Positions 1 to 8,880 of a DNA stretch of 13,052 bases are shown here, piece after piece. Origin of the DNA: Deltaproteobacteria bacterium. GTDB lineage: Bacteria; Desulfobacterota; BSN033; UBA1163. Positions within the stretch are counted from its first letter, which is position 1. The number at the start of each line of letters is the position of its first letter. The DNA lies in contig VGSD01000025.1 of assembly GCA_016875155.1 (NCBI GenBank), positions 1-13,052 of the forward strand, read 5' to 3'. The notes below the pieces were generated by a model. It saw only the letters and a program-made list of their open reading frames with translations, searched no databases and was not told where the DNA came from. Made by a program: the position numbers and the translations under genes.

Positions 1-1
1 G

Positions 2-127
2 GAAGATCTTGCCAAAGCCCATGTAGCAGGGAAAACCATGCAACTAAAAAATGCACTGACAGGTATTCGAATCCCATTACATCCGGGAGCAGAAAAATAT
101 TTCAAAGAAATTAAATTGATTAAATAG
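2..127 (+). CDS. TAXI-family TRAP transporter solute-binding protein, C-terminal end (partial)
   Basis: The first 41 codons of the window are open from the left edge and stop at TAG 125-127. The peptide ends with the motif IPLHPGAEKYFKEIKLIK, which resembles the conserved C-terminus of TAXI (TRAP-associated extracytoplasmic immunogenic) binding proteins, where a 'P-L-H-P-G-A-x-x-Y-x-K-E' stretch precedes the stop. Such proteins are periplasmic and deliver organic acids to a DctM-type membrane permease. Only the tail is present, so the signal peptide and ligand site lie outside the window. The gene is on the same strand as the lyase genes that follow, which makes it a candidate uptake component for their substrate. 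The family call rests on one short motif and is good but not certain. Confidence 0.7.
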   Translation, partial: EDLAKAHVAGKTMQLKNALTGIRIPLHPGAEKYFKEIKLIK

Positions 128-163
128 AGAATAACAATCAATCAATAAAGATATAATTACACC

Positions 164-198
164 CTAATGAACCACCGGCTCCGATGGAGGTTCATTAG
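164..198. terminator. Intergenic hairpin, possible terminator after the TRAP gene
   Basis: CTAATGAACC (164-173) and GGTTCATTAG (189-198) form a perfect 10-bp inverted repeat with a 15-nt loop, 36 nt after the TAXI stop codon. There is no T-tract on either side, so it is not a canonical Rho-independent terminator; it may mark the 3' end of the transporter transcript or be an operator. The remaining leader to 298 shows no convincing promoter. Confidence 0.4.
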
Positions 199-298
199 AT
201 TACTACAGAAGTTGAATTTTCATTCATGTCTATTCGAGTAGAAGAGTACTACAGGTATCAAAGCTTTTCCTGTGATACTTACCCTTAAAGGAGTAGTT

Positions 299-1687
299 AT
301 GAAAAAAGAGGGCAATGGAAATATAAACAGAACCGCAAGGTTAGTAAAATTTATCAAGGACTTAAGGTTTGAAAAATTACCAAAAGATGTTGTCGAGTTA
401 ACAAAACTATTAATCCTCGATCTGATTGGGGTGGGACTTTTCAGTTCGATAAAAGATTCTTCAAAAATTATCTCCAGGTTTGCTAAAGAATCTGGTAGTC
501 AAGGAGTGTGTACTGTCTTTGCCCACTCTTATAAAACTAGCCCCCAATATGCGGCGCTGGTGAATGCCACTATGGGGCATGGGTTCGAATTCGATGACAC
601 CCATGATCCATCTGTTACCCATCCTGGAGCCGTTGTCATTCCGGCAGCCCTGGCTTTAGGGGAAAAACAACATATAAATGGAAAGCATTTCATCACATCC
701 GTAGTAGCTGGATATGAGGTGATGGGCAGGGTAGGGATGGCGGTTGGTCCAATGTTAATAGAAAGAGGGTTTCATCCAACATCAGCAAATGGGCCTTTTG
801 GTGCAATCGCGGCAGCCGGGAAAATTTTGAATTTAAATGAGAAGCAGTATCTCAATGGGTTTGGGATTGTTGGATCAATGGCCTCGGGAATCGTTGAATT
901 TTCCCAGGATGAAGAAGGGACAATGATAAAGAGACTCCATGCTGGTATGGCAGCCGAAAACGGAGTCTCTGCAGCCCTTCTCGCAAAGAAGGGATTTACT
1001 GGACCCTCCCGGGTCTTGGATGGAAAGTTTGGTTATTGCAGGGTATTTTCAATCTCACCGGTTCTGGAGAAGATTGACGGTCATCTTGGAGAAGATTTCA
1101 TTATAAGACACATCAGCGTTAAGCCCTATGCTTGCTGCCGGTTGTTTCATTCTACTCTCGATGCAATTAAAGTGATGAAAGAGAGCAAAAAATTCAATAC
1201 AAAACAAATAAAAACAATATCTGTTGGAGGCCCCAAAATATCTGTGGCTCAGCATATGGTTTATGAGCCAAAATCCATCATGGCTGCTCAGTACAGTCTT
1301 CCCTTTATTACTGCTATTGGGATGTTGAAGGATGTAGAAGATCCAAATGTTTTCCATGATAAACTTATAAGGAATAAGGAAATATTGGGTTTCGCAAAAA
1401 AGGTTTCAGGATTTGAGGATCAAGAATTGGAGAGTGTTTTCCCTGAGAAATTTGCATCAAAAGTTATCATCGAACATGTGGACGGTACAAAAGAAGAAAT
1501 GGTCGTTTATGATTCGAGAGGGACTCCAGTAAAAAGATTAACTGAAGAGGAAATGGTGATAAAATTTAAAAAAATCACAAAAGGTTGTTTTAATGAGAAG
1601 AAGCTAAAAACAATCTTAGAAAAAGTGATGGTAATCGAAGAGTTGAAAGATATCTCAACCCTTACGGAATTGTTAGGAAGAAAATAA
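299..1687 (+). CDS. MmgE/PrpD family protein (2-methylcitrate dehydratase-like lyase)
   Basis: This 462-residue protein spans the whole MmgE/PrpD family length (about 450-480). The family contains 2-methylcitrate dehydratase (PrpD), cis-aconitate decarboxylase and related cytoplasmic lyases and epimerases. Visible family blocks, in order, are GHGFEFDDTHDPSVTHPGAV near residues 90-110, GYEVMGRVG near 137, HPTSANGPFGAIAAAGK near 158, KRLHAGMAAENGVSAALLAK near 209 and VKPYACCRLFHSTLDAI near 272. The ATG at 299 is chosen over the in-frame start at 272 because AAAGGAG (287-293) sits 5 nt upstream. The gene lies between the TRAP tail and the LeuCD-type genes on the same strand, which supports a role in converting an imported carboxylate. 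The substrate cannot be assigned: distance from PrpD proper and the absence of prpB/prpC here argue against calling it prpD. Confidence 0.88.
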   Translation: MKKEGNGNINRTARLVKFIKDLRFEKLPKDVVELTKLLILDLIGVGLFSSIKDSSKIISRFAKESGSQGVCTVFAHSYKTSPQYAALVNATMGHGFEFDDTHDPSVTHPGAVVIPAALALGEKQHINGKHFITSVVAGYEVMGRVGMAVGPMLIERGFHPTSANGPFGAIAAAGKILNLNEKQYLNGFGIVGSMASGIVEFSQDEEGTMIKRLHAGMAAENGVSAALLAKKGFTGPSRVLDGKFGYCRVFSISPVLEKIDGHLGEDFIIRHISVKPYACCRLFHSTLDAIKVMKESKKFNTKQIKTISVGGPKISVAQHMVYEPKSIMAAQYSLPFITAIGMLKDVEDPNVFHDKLIRNKEILGFAKKVSGFEDQELESVFPEKFASKVIIEHVDGTKEEMVVYDSRGTPVKRLTEEEMVIKFKKITKGCFNEKKLKTILEKVMVIEELKDISTLTELLGRK

Positions 1688-1787
1688 TATACCTATAAAA
1701 GTACGATTCCAAAAATGTATAAATGCCATAGTAAAGATGGTTCGTCTAATGTTTCCAAGTGGTATTGAGGGAAGATAGAGGCTGAAG

Positions 1788-3056
1788 ATGGGAATGACAA
1801 TTACGGAAAAAATATTAGCTGCTCATGCAGGGTTGGAAAAAGTCGAGGCGGGAGAGTTGATCCAAGCAAAAATCGACATCGCTTTGGGAAATGATATAAC
1901 CATTCCATTAGCCATCGAGGAAATAGAGAAAACCGGAGCCAAGGAGATTTTTGACCGCCATAAGATTGTACTCGTCCCTGATCATTTTGCCCCAAATAAG
2001 GATATTAAATCGGCTGAGAACTGCAAACGCATGAAGGAGTTCGCCCAACAACACCAAATTGTTCATTACTTCGAAGTCGGTGAAATGGGGATTGAACATG
2101 CGCTCCTTCCTGATCATGGGATTGTTTTACCCGGAGATGTAGTGATAGGAGGAGATAGCCACACTTGTACATATGGAGGGGTGGGAGCTTTCTCAACAGG
2201 AGTGGGGAGCACCGATTTAGCGGCAGCGATGCTCACGGGGGAACTCTGGTTCAAGGTTCCAGAGTCAATGAAATTCATATATAGAGGAAAACTACTAAAA
2301 TGGGTTGACGGTAAAGATCTCATTCTCTACACCATTGGAGACATTGGAGTGGATGGAGCCTTGTACAGAGCAATGGAATTTACTGGATATGTGGTCGAAA
2401 AGCTCTCTATATCAGGAAGATTTACAATGGCGAATATGGCGATTGAGGCAGGTGCAAAGAATGGGATCTTCCAGCCAGATCGGGTGACTGAGGAATATAT
2501 TCAGGGAAGGGCTTCCAGACCTTATCGAATATTTCGGAGCGATCCGGATACCCATTATGTTGAAGTGAGGGAATATGATGTGAGCAAGATCGAACCTCAA
2601 GTTGCTTTTCCGCATCTACCCAGTAACACAAAGCCTATCAGCGAGGTGGGCGATATCTCCATCGATCAGGTTGTCATCGGATCTTGCACCAATGGGAGGC
2701 TTGAAGATCTTCGGGTAGCTGCTGAGGTTCTTCGGGGGAATAGGGCGGCGCCTTATGTTCGGTTGATTATCATCCCAGCCACACAGGAAATTTATCGTCA
2801 GGCCATCAGGGAGGGGCTTGTAGAAATCTTCCTGGATGCGAAAGCGGCAATCAGTACTCCTACATGCGGCCCTTGTCTTGGGGGATATATGGGGGTGTTA
2901 GCTAAGGGTGAGCGGGCCATTGCAACGACAAACCGAAACTTTGTGGGCAGGATGGGACATCCGGAAAGCGAGGTTTATCTGTCCAATCCTGCTGTGGCTG
3001 CTGCAAGTGCGGTCAAGGGTAGGATTGCAAGTCCAGAAGAAGTAGTGAGAAGCTAA
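1788..3056 (+). CDS. 3-isopropylmalate dehydratase/aconitase-family hydro-lyase, large subunit (LeuC-like)
   Basis: The 422-residue protein matches the short HacA/LeuC type of large subunit, which isomerises or hydrates hydroxy di/tricarboxylates with a [4Fe-4S] cluster. Seen directly: [22 protein letters not shown] (residues about 122-143), the three cluster cysteines Cys300 (GSCTNGR), Cys360 and Cys363 (PTCGPCLGG), and the substrate-site block [20 protein letters not shown] (382-401). GAGG at 1778-1781 lies 6 nt before ATG 1788; an ATG at 1794 gives the more family-like start MTITEKI and is possible. The stop is 16 nt before the GTG of the small-subunit frame, so the two are surely cotranscribed. 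The family includes 3-isopropylmalate, homoaconitate, citraconate and dimethylmaleate enzymes. The catabolic neighbours and lack of leuA/leuB here make a non-leucine role likely, but this is inference. Confidence 0.88.
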   Translation: MGMTITEKILAAHAGLEKVEAGELIQAKIDIALGNDITIPLAIEEIEKTGAKEIFDRHKIVLVPDHFAPNKDIKSAENCKRMKEFAQQHQIVHYFEVGEMGIEHALLPDHGIVLPGDVVIGGDSHTCTYGGVGAFSTGVGSTDLAAAMLTGELWFKVPESMKFIYRGKLLKWVDGKDLILYTIGDIGVDGALYRAMEFTGYVVEKLSISGRFTMANMAIEAGAKNGIFQPDRVTEEYIQGRASRPYRIFRSDPDTHYVEVREYDVSKIEPQVAFPHLPSNTKPISEVGDISIDQVVIGSCTNGRLEDLRVAAEVLRGNRAAPYVRLIIIPATQEIYRQAIREGLVEIFLDAKAAISTPTCGPCLGGYMGVLAKGERAIATTNRNFVGRMGHPESEVYLSNPAVAAASAVKGRIASPEEVVRS

Positions 3057-3081
3057 TGGGGATACAAAAGGGGTGAAGGAA

Positions 3082-3576
3082 ATGATTCTCCGAGGAAAGA
3101 TTTGGAAATTCGGATCGGATGTGGATACTGACGTGATTCTTCCTGCAAGGTACCTTAATATCACAGATCCCAGAGAGCTTGGAAAGCATTGTATGGAAGG
3201 GATTTCCCCGGATTTTTATAAAAAGATGAAAACAGGGGATATTATTGTGGCCGGGAAAAATTTCGGATGCGGCTCTTCCCGAGAACATGCACCTTTAGCC
3301 ATCAAGGCTCTTGGGATTTCCTGCGTCATTGCCAAGACCTTTGCGAGGATTTTTTATCGAAACGCCTTTAATATCGGCCTACCCATCCTCGAATGTGCCG
3401 AGACTTCGGACCGGATAGAAGAGGGGCAAGAAGTCGAAGTGAATCTCGATACAGGCCAAATCCAGAATCTCAAGAGCGGACAGAAGTTCCAGGCCAAACC
3501 TATTCCACCATTTATGCAAGAGCTTGTGCGGGATGGTGGGTTAATGAATCATATTGCGAAACGATTTTGTTTGTAA
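3082..3576 (+). CDS. 3-isopropylmalate dehydratase/aconitase-family hydro-lyase, small subunit (LeuD-like)
   Basis: This swivel-domain subunit partners the LeuC-like protein just upstream. It shows [20 protein letters not shown] near the N-terminus, the substrate-binding [20 protein letters not shown] block, and [19 protein letters not shown], all typical of small LeuD-type subunits of about 165 residues. I prefer ATG 3082 because AGGGGTG (3070-3075) lies 6 nt upstream; a GTG start at 3073 would add three residues before the methionine and is also possible. The specificity loop after the DTD motif reads YLNI. From memory, this loop separates isopropylmalate (YLRT) from homoaconitate (YLVY) enzymes, and this sequence matches neither, so the substrate stays open. 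The spacing to the large subunit is short, as for an obligate heterodimer. Confidence 0.88.
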   Translation: MILRGKIWKFGSDVDTDVILPARYLNITDPRELGKHCMEGISPDFYKKMKTGDIIVAGKNFGCGSSREHAPLAIKALGISCVIAKTFARIFYRNAFNIGLPILECAETSDRIEEGQEVEVNLDTGQIQNLKSGQKFQAKPIPPFMQELVRDGGLMNHIAKRFCL

Positions 3577-3704
3577 ACCTTAAAGTCGATAATCATTAAA
3601 AAGCACCTCGGGAGCCAAAACAAATGGAAAACCATTTGATATGGCTGGGTTAGGAATTATTAGCCGTCTAAAAATAGTATTGACATAGGTGTTATAGTGC
3701 TTCC
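3577..3704. other. Intergenic stretch after leuD-like gene, with a small hairpin
   Basis: There is no gene here. CAAATGG (3621-3627) and CCATTTG (3632-3638) form a 7-bp hairpin with a 4-nt loop 45 nt after the small-subunit stop, but no T-tract follows, so it is at best a weak transcript-end signal. A TTGACA at 3680-3685 has no -10 box at 16-18 nt. Confidence 0.3.
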
Positions 3705-3836
3705 ATGGAAACGATGGATGCACGACGATTGGATCACCGGACCTTGACCGAATTGCGAAAGCGCGCCGTGGGAAGCGTCCAGGATGGAGAAAGTCCGGAT
3801 GTGGTTGCCCGGGCGTTGAGTATCAGCCGTGCCACC
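3705..3836 (+). pseudogene. IS630-family transposase, N-terminal fragment
   Basis: The frame from ATG 3705 reads METMDARRLDHRTLTELRKR..., then GESPDVVARALSISRAT. This is the helix-turn-helix start of one branch of IS630-family transposases, where '..LSRAT-VYRWL..' should continue. Homology ends after codon 44 (3836); the frame runs on without similarity to a TAA at 3882-3884. The rest of the transposase, including all catalytic residues, is missing. The sequence is not a copy of the complete IS630 element at 10936-12073, whose transposase begins differently. The breakpoint coincides to the base with the start of a 32-nt repeat (3837-3868) also found at 12524-12555, which suggests a second element inserted here. 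Confidence 0.75.
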
Positions 3837-3868
3837 AGTATGTCCACAACCGGGGCAAAGCTGGGGGT
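3837..3868 (+). repeat. Copy 1 of a 32-nt repeat at a mobile-element junction
   Basis: This stretch matches 12524-12555 in 25 of 32 positions in the same orientation, including 15 identical bases at the left end (AGTATGTCCACAACC). It starts exactly where similarity to the IS630 transposase fragment stops. It is probably the end, or end-proximal leader, of an unidentified mobile element. No gene was seen from 3869 to the fadH-like start at 3918. Confidence 0.5.
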
Positions 3869-3884
3869 TTACCCTAATGGCTAA

Positions 3885-5960
<2,076 letters not shown>

Positions 5961-5964
5961 TATA

Positions 5965-6008
5965 TAGTGAACTTCTTAAATAAAGTGACATAAAGAAATG
6001 ATCTTTTT
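5965..6008 (+). repeat. Solo terminal end of an IS630-family element
   Basis: Starting 5 nt after the fadH-like stop, this stretch matches the left end of the complete IS630 element (10934-10977) in 38 of 44 positions, including 26 of the first 28 and the TA target dinucleotide. No matching right end or transposase was found nearby. It is the remnant of a decayed copy or a deletion junction. Confidence 0.75.
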
Positions 6009-6027
6009 ACACTCCTGTCCAAAATAA

Positions 6028-6523
6028 TCGAAAATATTAGGAGCATTCCTTGAATTTATTGGCCTTTTGGACAAGTTTGTACATTCTAAAAACCAAATTT
6101 CCCAAATTTTGCTGTCAGAAATAAAGAGTGTCCTTCCGGTGAGCATGCGTAAGGGAGGGAACTACCTCCTGGGCGGATTTAGAGATGGGATGTTAGCACC
6201 GATTTGAATCTCCCCCTTTATCCCTCTGTTCATCAACGAGAGAATGGGCAATGGAAGAGTAGACAATATTCTAAACTGATGAAGTCAAGCAATTGATCAA
6301 ACGAGTTGACTTCACCGGACCTAAGCGATTAGACAAAGGACTTAAAAGTTTAGAATACCGTAGAAAAGGAGAATAGGTTGGGAATGTTTCTTTCTTCGTA
6401 TAAGGAGGGTTTGCTGAAAGAGCTGAAGACAGGGTTGAGCAGGGGATACAGTGTTCCTTTGGATATCTATGAGTTTTAAGAACTCCTGAGCCGTGTTGGT
6501 CCTGACTTGCAGTAAGATGATCC
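6028..6523. other. Gene-poor decayed region, unassigned
   Basis: No complete gene is seen between the IS end and the MFS relic. Two short plus-strand frames have protein-like composition but no family I recognise: 6028-6207 (59 codons, opening SKILGAFLEFIGLLDKF and ending GGFRDGMLAPI) and 6275-6376 (33 codons, containing VDFTGPKRLDKGLKSLEY). A 33-codon frame opening MFLSSYKEGLLKEL lies shortly after the second, ending about 6479. All lack convincing context and are likely fragments of eroded genes. A 9-bp inverted repeat (TGTCCAAAA 6016-6024, TTTTGGACA 6065-6073) overlaps the first frame. Confidence 0.35.
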
Positions 6524-6612
6524 TTATGTCTTTTCTCTAACTATACTGATTAAGATAAATGCGACAGCCATGATCACCCACAAAAAGTACCAGGCGATAA
6601 AATAGGATCGGC
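6524..6612 (-). pseudogene. MFS transporter, relic of the C-terminal end
   Basis: On the minus strand the last codons read SYFIAWYFLWVIMAVAFILI, then SIVREKT and a TAA at 6526-6524. This nearly repeats the C-terminus of the disrupted MFS gene at 10626-10933 (SYSMAWYFLCVAMAVAFILI, then SMVREKI), and the DNA is similar too. Upstream of about 6612 the similarity is lost, so only part of the last transmembrane segment survives. It ends 20 nt before the ribosome-binding site of the convergently placed oxidoreductase gene. It is a duplicated and decayed copy. Confidence 0.75.
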
Positions 6613-6645
6613 TAAAAAAATTACTGAGCACAAGGAGGAATATCG

Positions 6646-8004
6646 ATGAATAGAAGCATAACTCAAATATTGGCTGAACGTAAAGTCGCCGGCAATCCGC
6701 TTCGAGTTGGTTTAATTGGAGCAGGAAAAGAGGGGGCAATGCTCATTAGTCAATTGGGCCGCGTACCAGGTGTGCACTTGTATGGCGTAGCTGACCTATC
6801 GTTCGATAAAGCGCAAGCCGCTATGAAACGCGCAGGGTGGCCGGAAGAGCGTTACAAGGCTCGGGATTATGAGGAAGCTAAACGCACTGGAAAAACCTTT
6901 TTCACAGAAGATGTCAATAAGTTGATTGCAGCAGACGGCATGGATGTCATAGTTGAGGCTACTGGCGTACAAGATGCAGGGATACGACACGCAATTAAGG
7001 CGATTGAGTACCATCGGCATATCGTAATGCTAACCGCTGAGTCTGATGTGCTTGTAGGCCCGCTACTGGCCGAGAAAGCTGCCGCTGCTGGTGTGGTCTA
7101 CAGCATGGCCTACGGCGACCAACCAGCACTTATTTGTGAGTTAGTTGAATGGGCCCGAAGCTGCGGGTTCGATGTCGTTTGCGCCGGCACGGGATCTCGG
7201 CATCTTCCTCATTTCTATTCTACGACCCCTGACAACGTGTGGGAAATTCAAGGTTTCTCTGCCGAGAGAATTGCGCGAGGCGAGGATAATCCGCGGCTTT
7301 ACACTACTTTTGCAGATGGTTCCAAGACTAGTATAGAGATGGCACTAGTGGCGAATGATACTGGGCTCACCCCGCAGCCGGAAGGCTTAGCTTTTCCGCC
7401 TTGCAGCGTCGATGACCTGCAGACCATTCTACGGCCACGAAGCGAAGGTGGCGTTCTAACACACAAGGGGACCATTGAGTGTGCGTCCAATATGGAGCAT
7501 GATGGTACGCCCGTTCCCCGAGACATACGCAAGGGGGTCTATGTAGTTTTTGAGGTACCAAACGATCTCATCAAACGTAGTTTAGAGGAATTTGGTATGA
7601 AACTGGATTCCAGCGGGCGTTACGCGGCAAATTATCGGCCCTACCATCTAGTAGGGTTAGAACTCTCAGTGAGCGTGCTGCGAGCTGGGTTGCTTGGCCA
7701 AGCCACAGGCTCTTCCACCTACTTCATTGGGGACGTGGTGGCGAGGGCCAAACGCAATCTCTCTCTCGGTGAGGTGCTGGACGGTGACGGCGGGTACACG
7801 GTTTACGGTACACTAAGACCGGCCAAGCTGGCCGTTCAGGGTAGCGAGTTGCCCATCGGACTGGCGTGCGACATACGCTTAAAGCGGCCGGTGGCGGAAT
7901 GCGAAATAATACATTGGGATGATGTTGTATACGATGAGTCTAACTTTTTGATTCGCCTCCGGCGAGAGATGGAAACTAAGTTTGCTGACCATATTAAAGG
8001 CTAA
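6646..8004 (+). CDS. NAD(P)-dependent oxidoreductase with C-terminal SAF domain (COG4091, predicted homoserine dehydrogenase-like)
   Basis: This 452-residue cytoplasmic protein has a Rossmann fold near the N-terminus (VGLIGAGKEG, residues 21-30, GxGxxG), a continuation typical of homoserine dehydrogenase/Gfo-Idh-like enzymes (VIVEATGVQDAG near 100), and a C-terminal SAF-type domain near residues 350-435 (LSLGEVLDGDGGYTVYG, LPIGLACDIRLKRPV, IIHWDDV). This arrangement is that of COG4091. From established knowledge, one branch of this family is DRL, the DXR-like reductoisomerase of Brucella in the MEP pathway; most members have no proven function, and I cannot place this one. AAGGAGG (6632-6638) lies 7 nt before ATG 6646, a strong start. 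The frame is intact. It is a single gene between two decayed regions. Confidence 0.82.
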   Translation: MNRSITQILAERKVAGNPLRVGLIGAGKEGAMLISQLGRVPGVHLYGVADLSFDKAQAAMKRAGWPEERYKARDYEEAKRTGKTFFTEDVNKLIAADGMDVIVEATGVQDAGIRHAIKAIEYHRHIVMLTAESDVLVGPLLAEKAAAAGVVYSMAYGDQPALICELVEWARSCGFDVVCAGTGSRHLPHFYSTTPDNVWEIQGFSAERIARGEDNPRLYTTFADGSKTSIEMALVANDTGLTPQPEGLAFPPCSVDDLQTILRPRSEGGVLTHKGTIECASNMEHDGTPVPRDIRKGVYVVFEVPNDLIKRSLEEFGMKLDSSGRYAANYRPYHLVGLELSVSVLRAGLLGQATGSSTYFIGDVVARAKRNLSLGEVLDGDGGYTVYGTLRPAKLAVQGSELPIGLACDIRLKRPVAECEIIHWDDVVYDESNFLIRLRREMETKFADHIKG

Positions 8005-8144
8005 GCATATTGTGGAGTGAGTGCAAAACTTAGTTGAAAAATTGGAGTGGCTCCGAATAAGGTTGAAATTGAGAAAAAACTAAAAAAGAAAGGAGCTATC
8101 CTATTGGGAAAGGATATACAGGGACATTAGTCATGCCAAAGACC
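8005..8144. other. Intergenic stretch, no gene seen
   Basis: This stretch between the oxidoreductase stop and the palindromic repeat has no recognisable coding frame. An AAAGGAG-like sequence near 8089-8095 is not followed by a supported gene. Confidence 0.3.
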
Positions 8145-8254
8145 GTCATTCCTATGAAAGCAGGAATCCAGGAAAACACTGGATTCCCCTGTATCGAAAA
8201 TTCCGTGTCAAGCACGGGACAGGCTAAGGCAGGCTTAGTCAAGCCCGGAATGAC
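8145..8254. repeat. Degenerate palindromic mobile repeat (MITE-like, GTCATTCC...GGAATGAC)
   Basis: The element is bounded by GTCATTCC (8145-8152) and GGAATGAC (8247-8254), which are exact reverse complements. Inside the left part, GGAATCCAG (8163-8171) and CTGGATTCC (8179-8187) form a 9-bp hairpin with a 7-nt loop. The pattern 'GTCATTCC..GAAAGC.GGAATCCAG' is the well-known dispersed intergenic repeat of many proteobacteria, whose antisense translation gives the 'IPAFxGMT' signature, seen here on the minus strand. It carries no gene. It sits immediately upstream of the truncated MmgE/PrpD fragment, so it probably marks the 5' breakpoint. Confidence 0.75.
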
Positions 8255-8278
8255 AAGTTGGATAACATTTATGTCGTC

Positions 8279-8456
8279 ATGTATAACAACGAAGCCCTGA
8301 TTCATTCAGGGTGCGCCATATTTCCAACTGCTGTGGCCGCTTGCGAAATGACTGGATCTGACGGTAAAAAATTTGTTGGGGGGGGGATAGCAGTTGGCTA
8401 TGAAGTAATGGTCAGGTTGGGTGTAGCTTCAGGACCCAGTGCTCACTATGAATTTA
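8279..8456 (+). pseudogene. MmgE/PrpD family protein, internal fragment
   Basis: The frame reads ...ALIHSGCAIFPTAVAACEMT, then GKKFVGGGIAVGYEVMVRLG and VASGPSAHYEF. This aligns with the stretch THPGAVVIPAALALGE...GYEVMGRVGMAVGP of the intact gene at 299-1687 (about residues 105-150). It is a different paralogue, not a recent copy. Both ends of the gene are missing, leaving about 57 codons. A run of nine G residues (8378-8386) falls inside and gives one codon more than the intact gene, perhaps an indel. The frame runs on to 8554 without further similarity, overlapping the PrpF fragment in another frame. Confidence 0.75.
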
Positions 8457-8492
8457 AACCGATCGTGGAGGAGAATTCTTTGCTCACAAGGT

Positions 8493-8870
8493 CCAGAAGT
8501 GGGAAAGAAGGTCATATTAGCGATATTTGGGAGTCCGGATCGAAGGCAGATTGATGGATTGGGAGGGGCAGATTCGTTGACAAGTAAGCTGGCAATTATT
8601 GCGCCTTCTAAGAGACCAGATAGCGATGTGGATTATACATTTGGGGCAGTGGATTTGACACAACCCATCATTGATTTCAGAGGAAATTGCGGGAATATCT
8701 CCTCCGGAGTCGGGCCGTTTGCGATTGATGAAGGGTTGGTTGAGGTGAAATCGTCCGAGACAATGATTCGGATCTTTAATACCAATACGAAGAAAAATAT
8801 TAAATCTCAGGTTATCGATGGGCTGGAATATCCGTTACCTCTCTTTTTACAGGTTAGAATTTTGAATTAA
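8493..8870 (+). pseudogene. PrpF-family (2-methylaconitate isomerase-like) protein, internal fragment
   Basis: The frame contains ILAIFGSPDRRQIDGLGGAD, then SLTSKLAIIAPSKRPDSDVDYTFG, GNCGNISSGVGPFAIDEGLV and RIFNTNTKKNIKSQVI. These are diagnostic blocks of the PrpF family (DUF453), including the Lys of TSK and the Cys of GNCGN that serve as catalytic residues in characterised PrpF. PrpF enzymes are about 390 residues; only about residues 30-135 of the family are present, and similarity ends near 8816 before a stop at 8868-8870. The family isomerises 2-methylaconitate or, in 3-methylitaconate isomerase, related unsaturated diacids. Its position after an MmgE/PrpD fragment repeats the usual genome pairing of these families, so this is the relic of a functional operon. 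Confidence 0.82.
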
Positions 8871-8880
8871 GCTGAAGCCC

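Noticed and set aside
1055..1357. 100-codon minus-strand frame inside the MmgE/PrpD gene
   Set aside because: It is a shadow of a well-supported gene with no start context.
3680..3698. TTGACA followed by TATAGT as a promoter for the IS630 fragment
   Set aside because: The spacing is only 7 nt, far below the 16-18 nt needed.
6016..6073. 9-bp inverted repeat TGTCCAAAA/TTTTGGACA as a terminator or operator
   Set aside because: The 40-nt loop and lack of a T-tract or adjacent gene make a chance match more likely.
8096..8305. Minus-strand frame with an IPAFIGMT-like peptide
   Set aside because: This is the usual false translation of the GTCATTCC palindromic repeat, not a protein.
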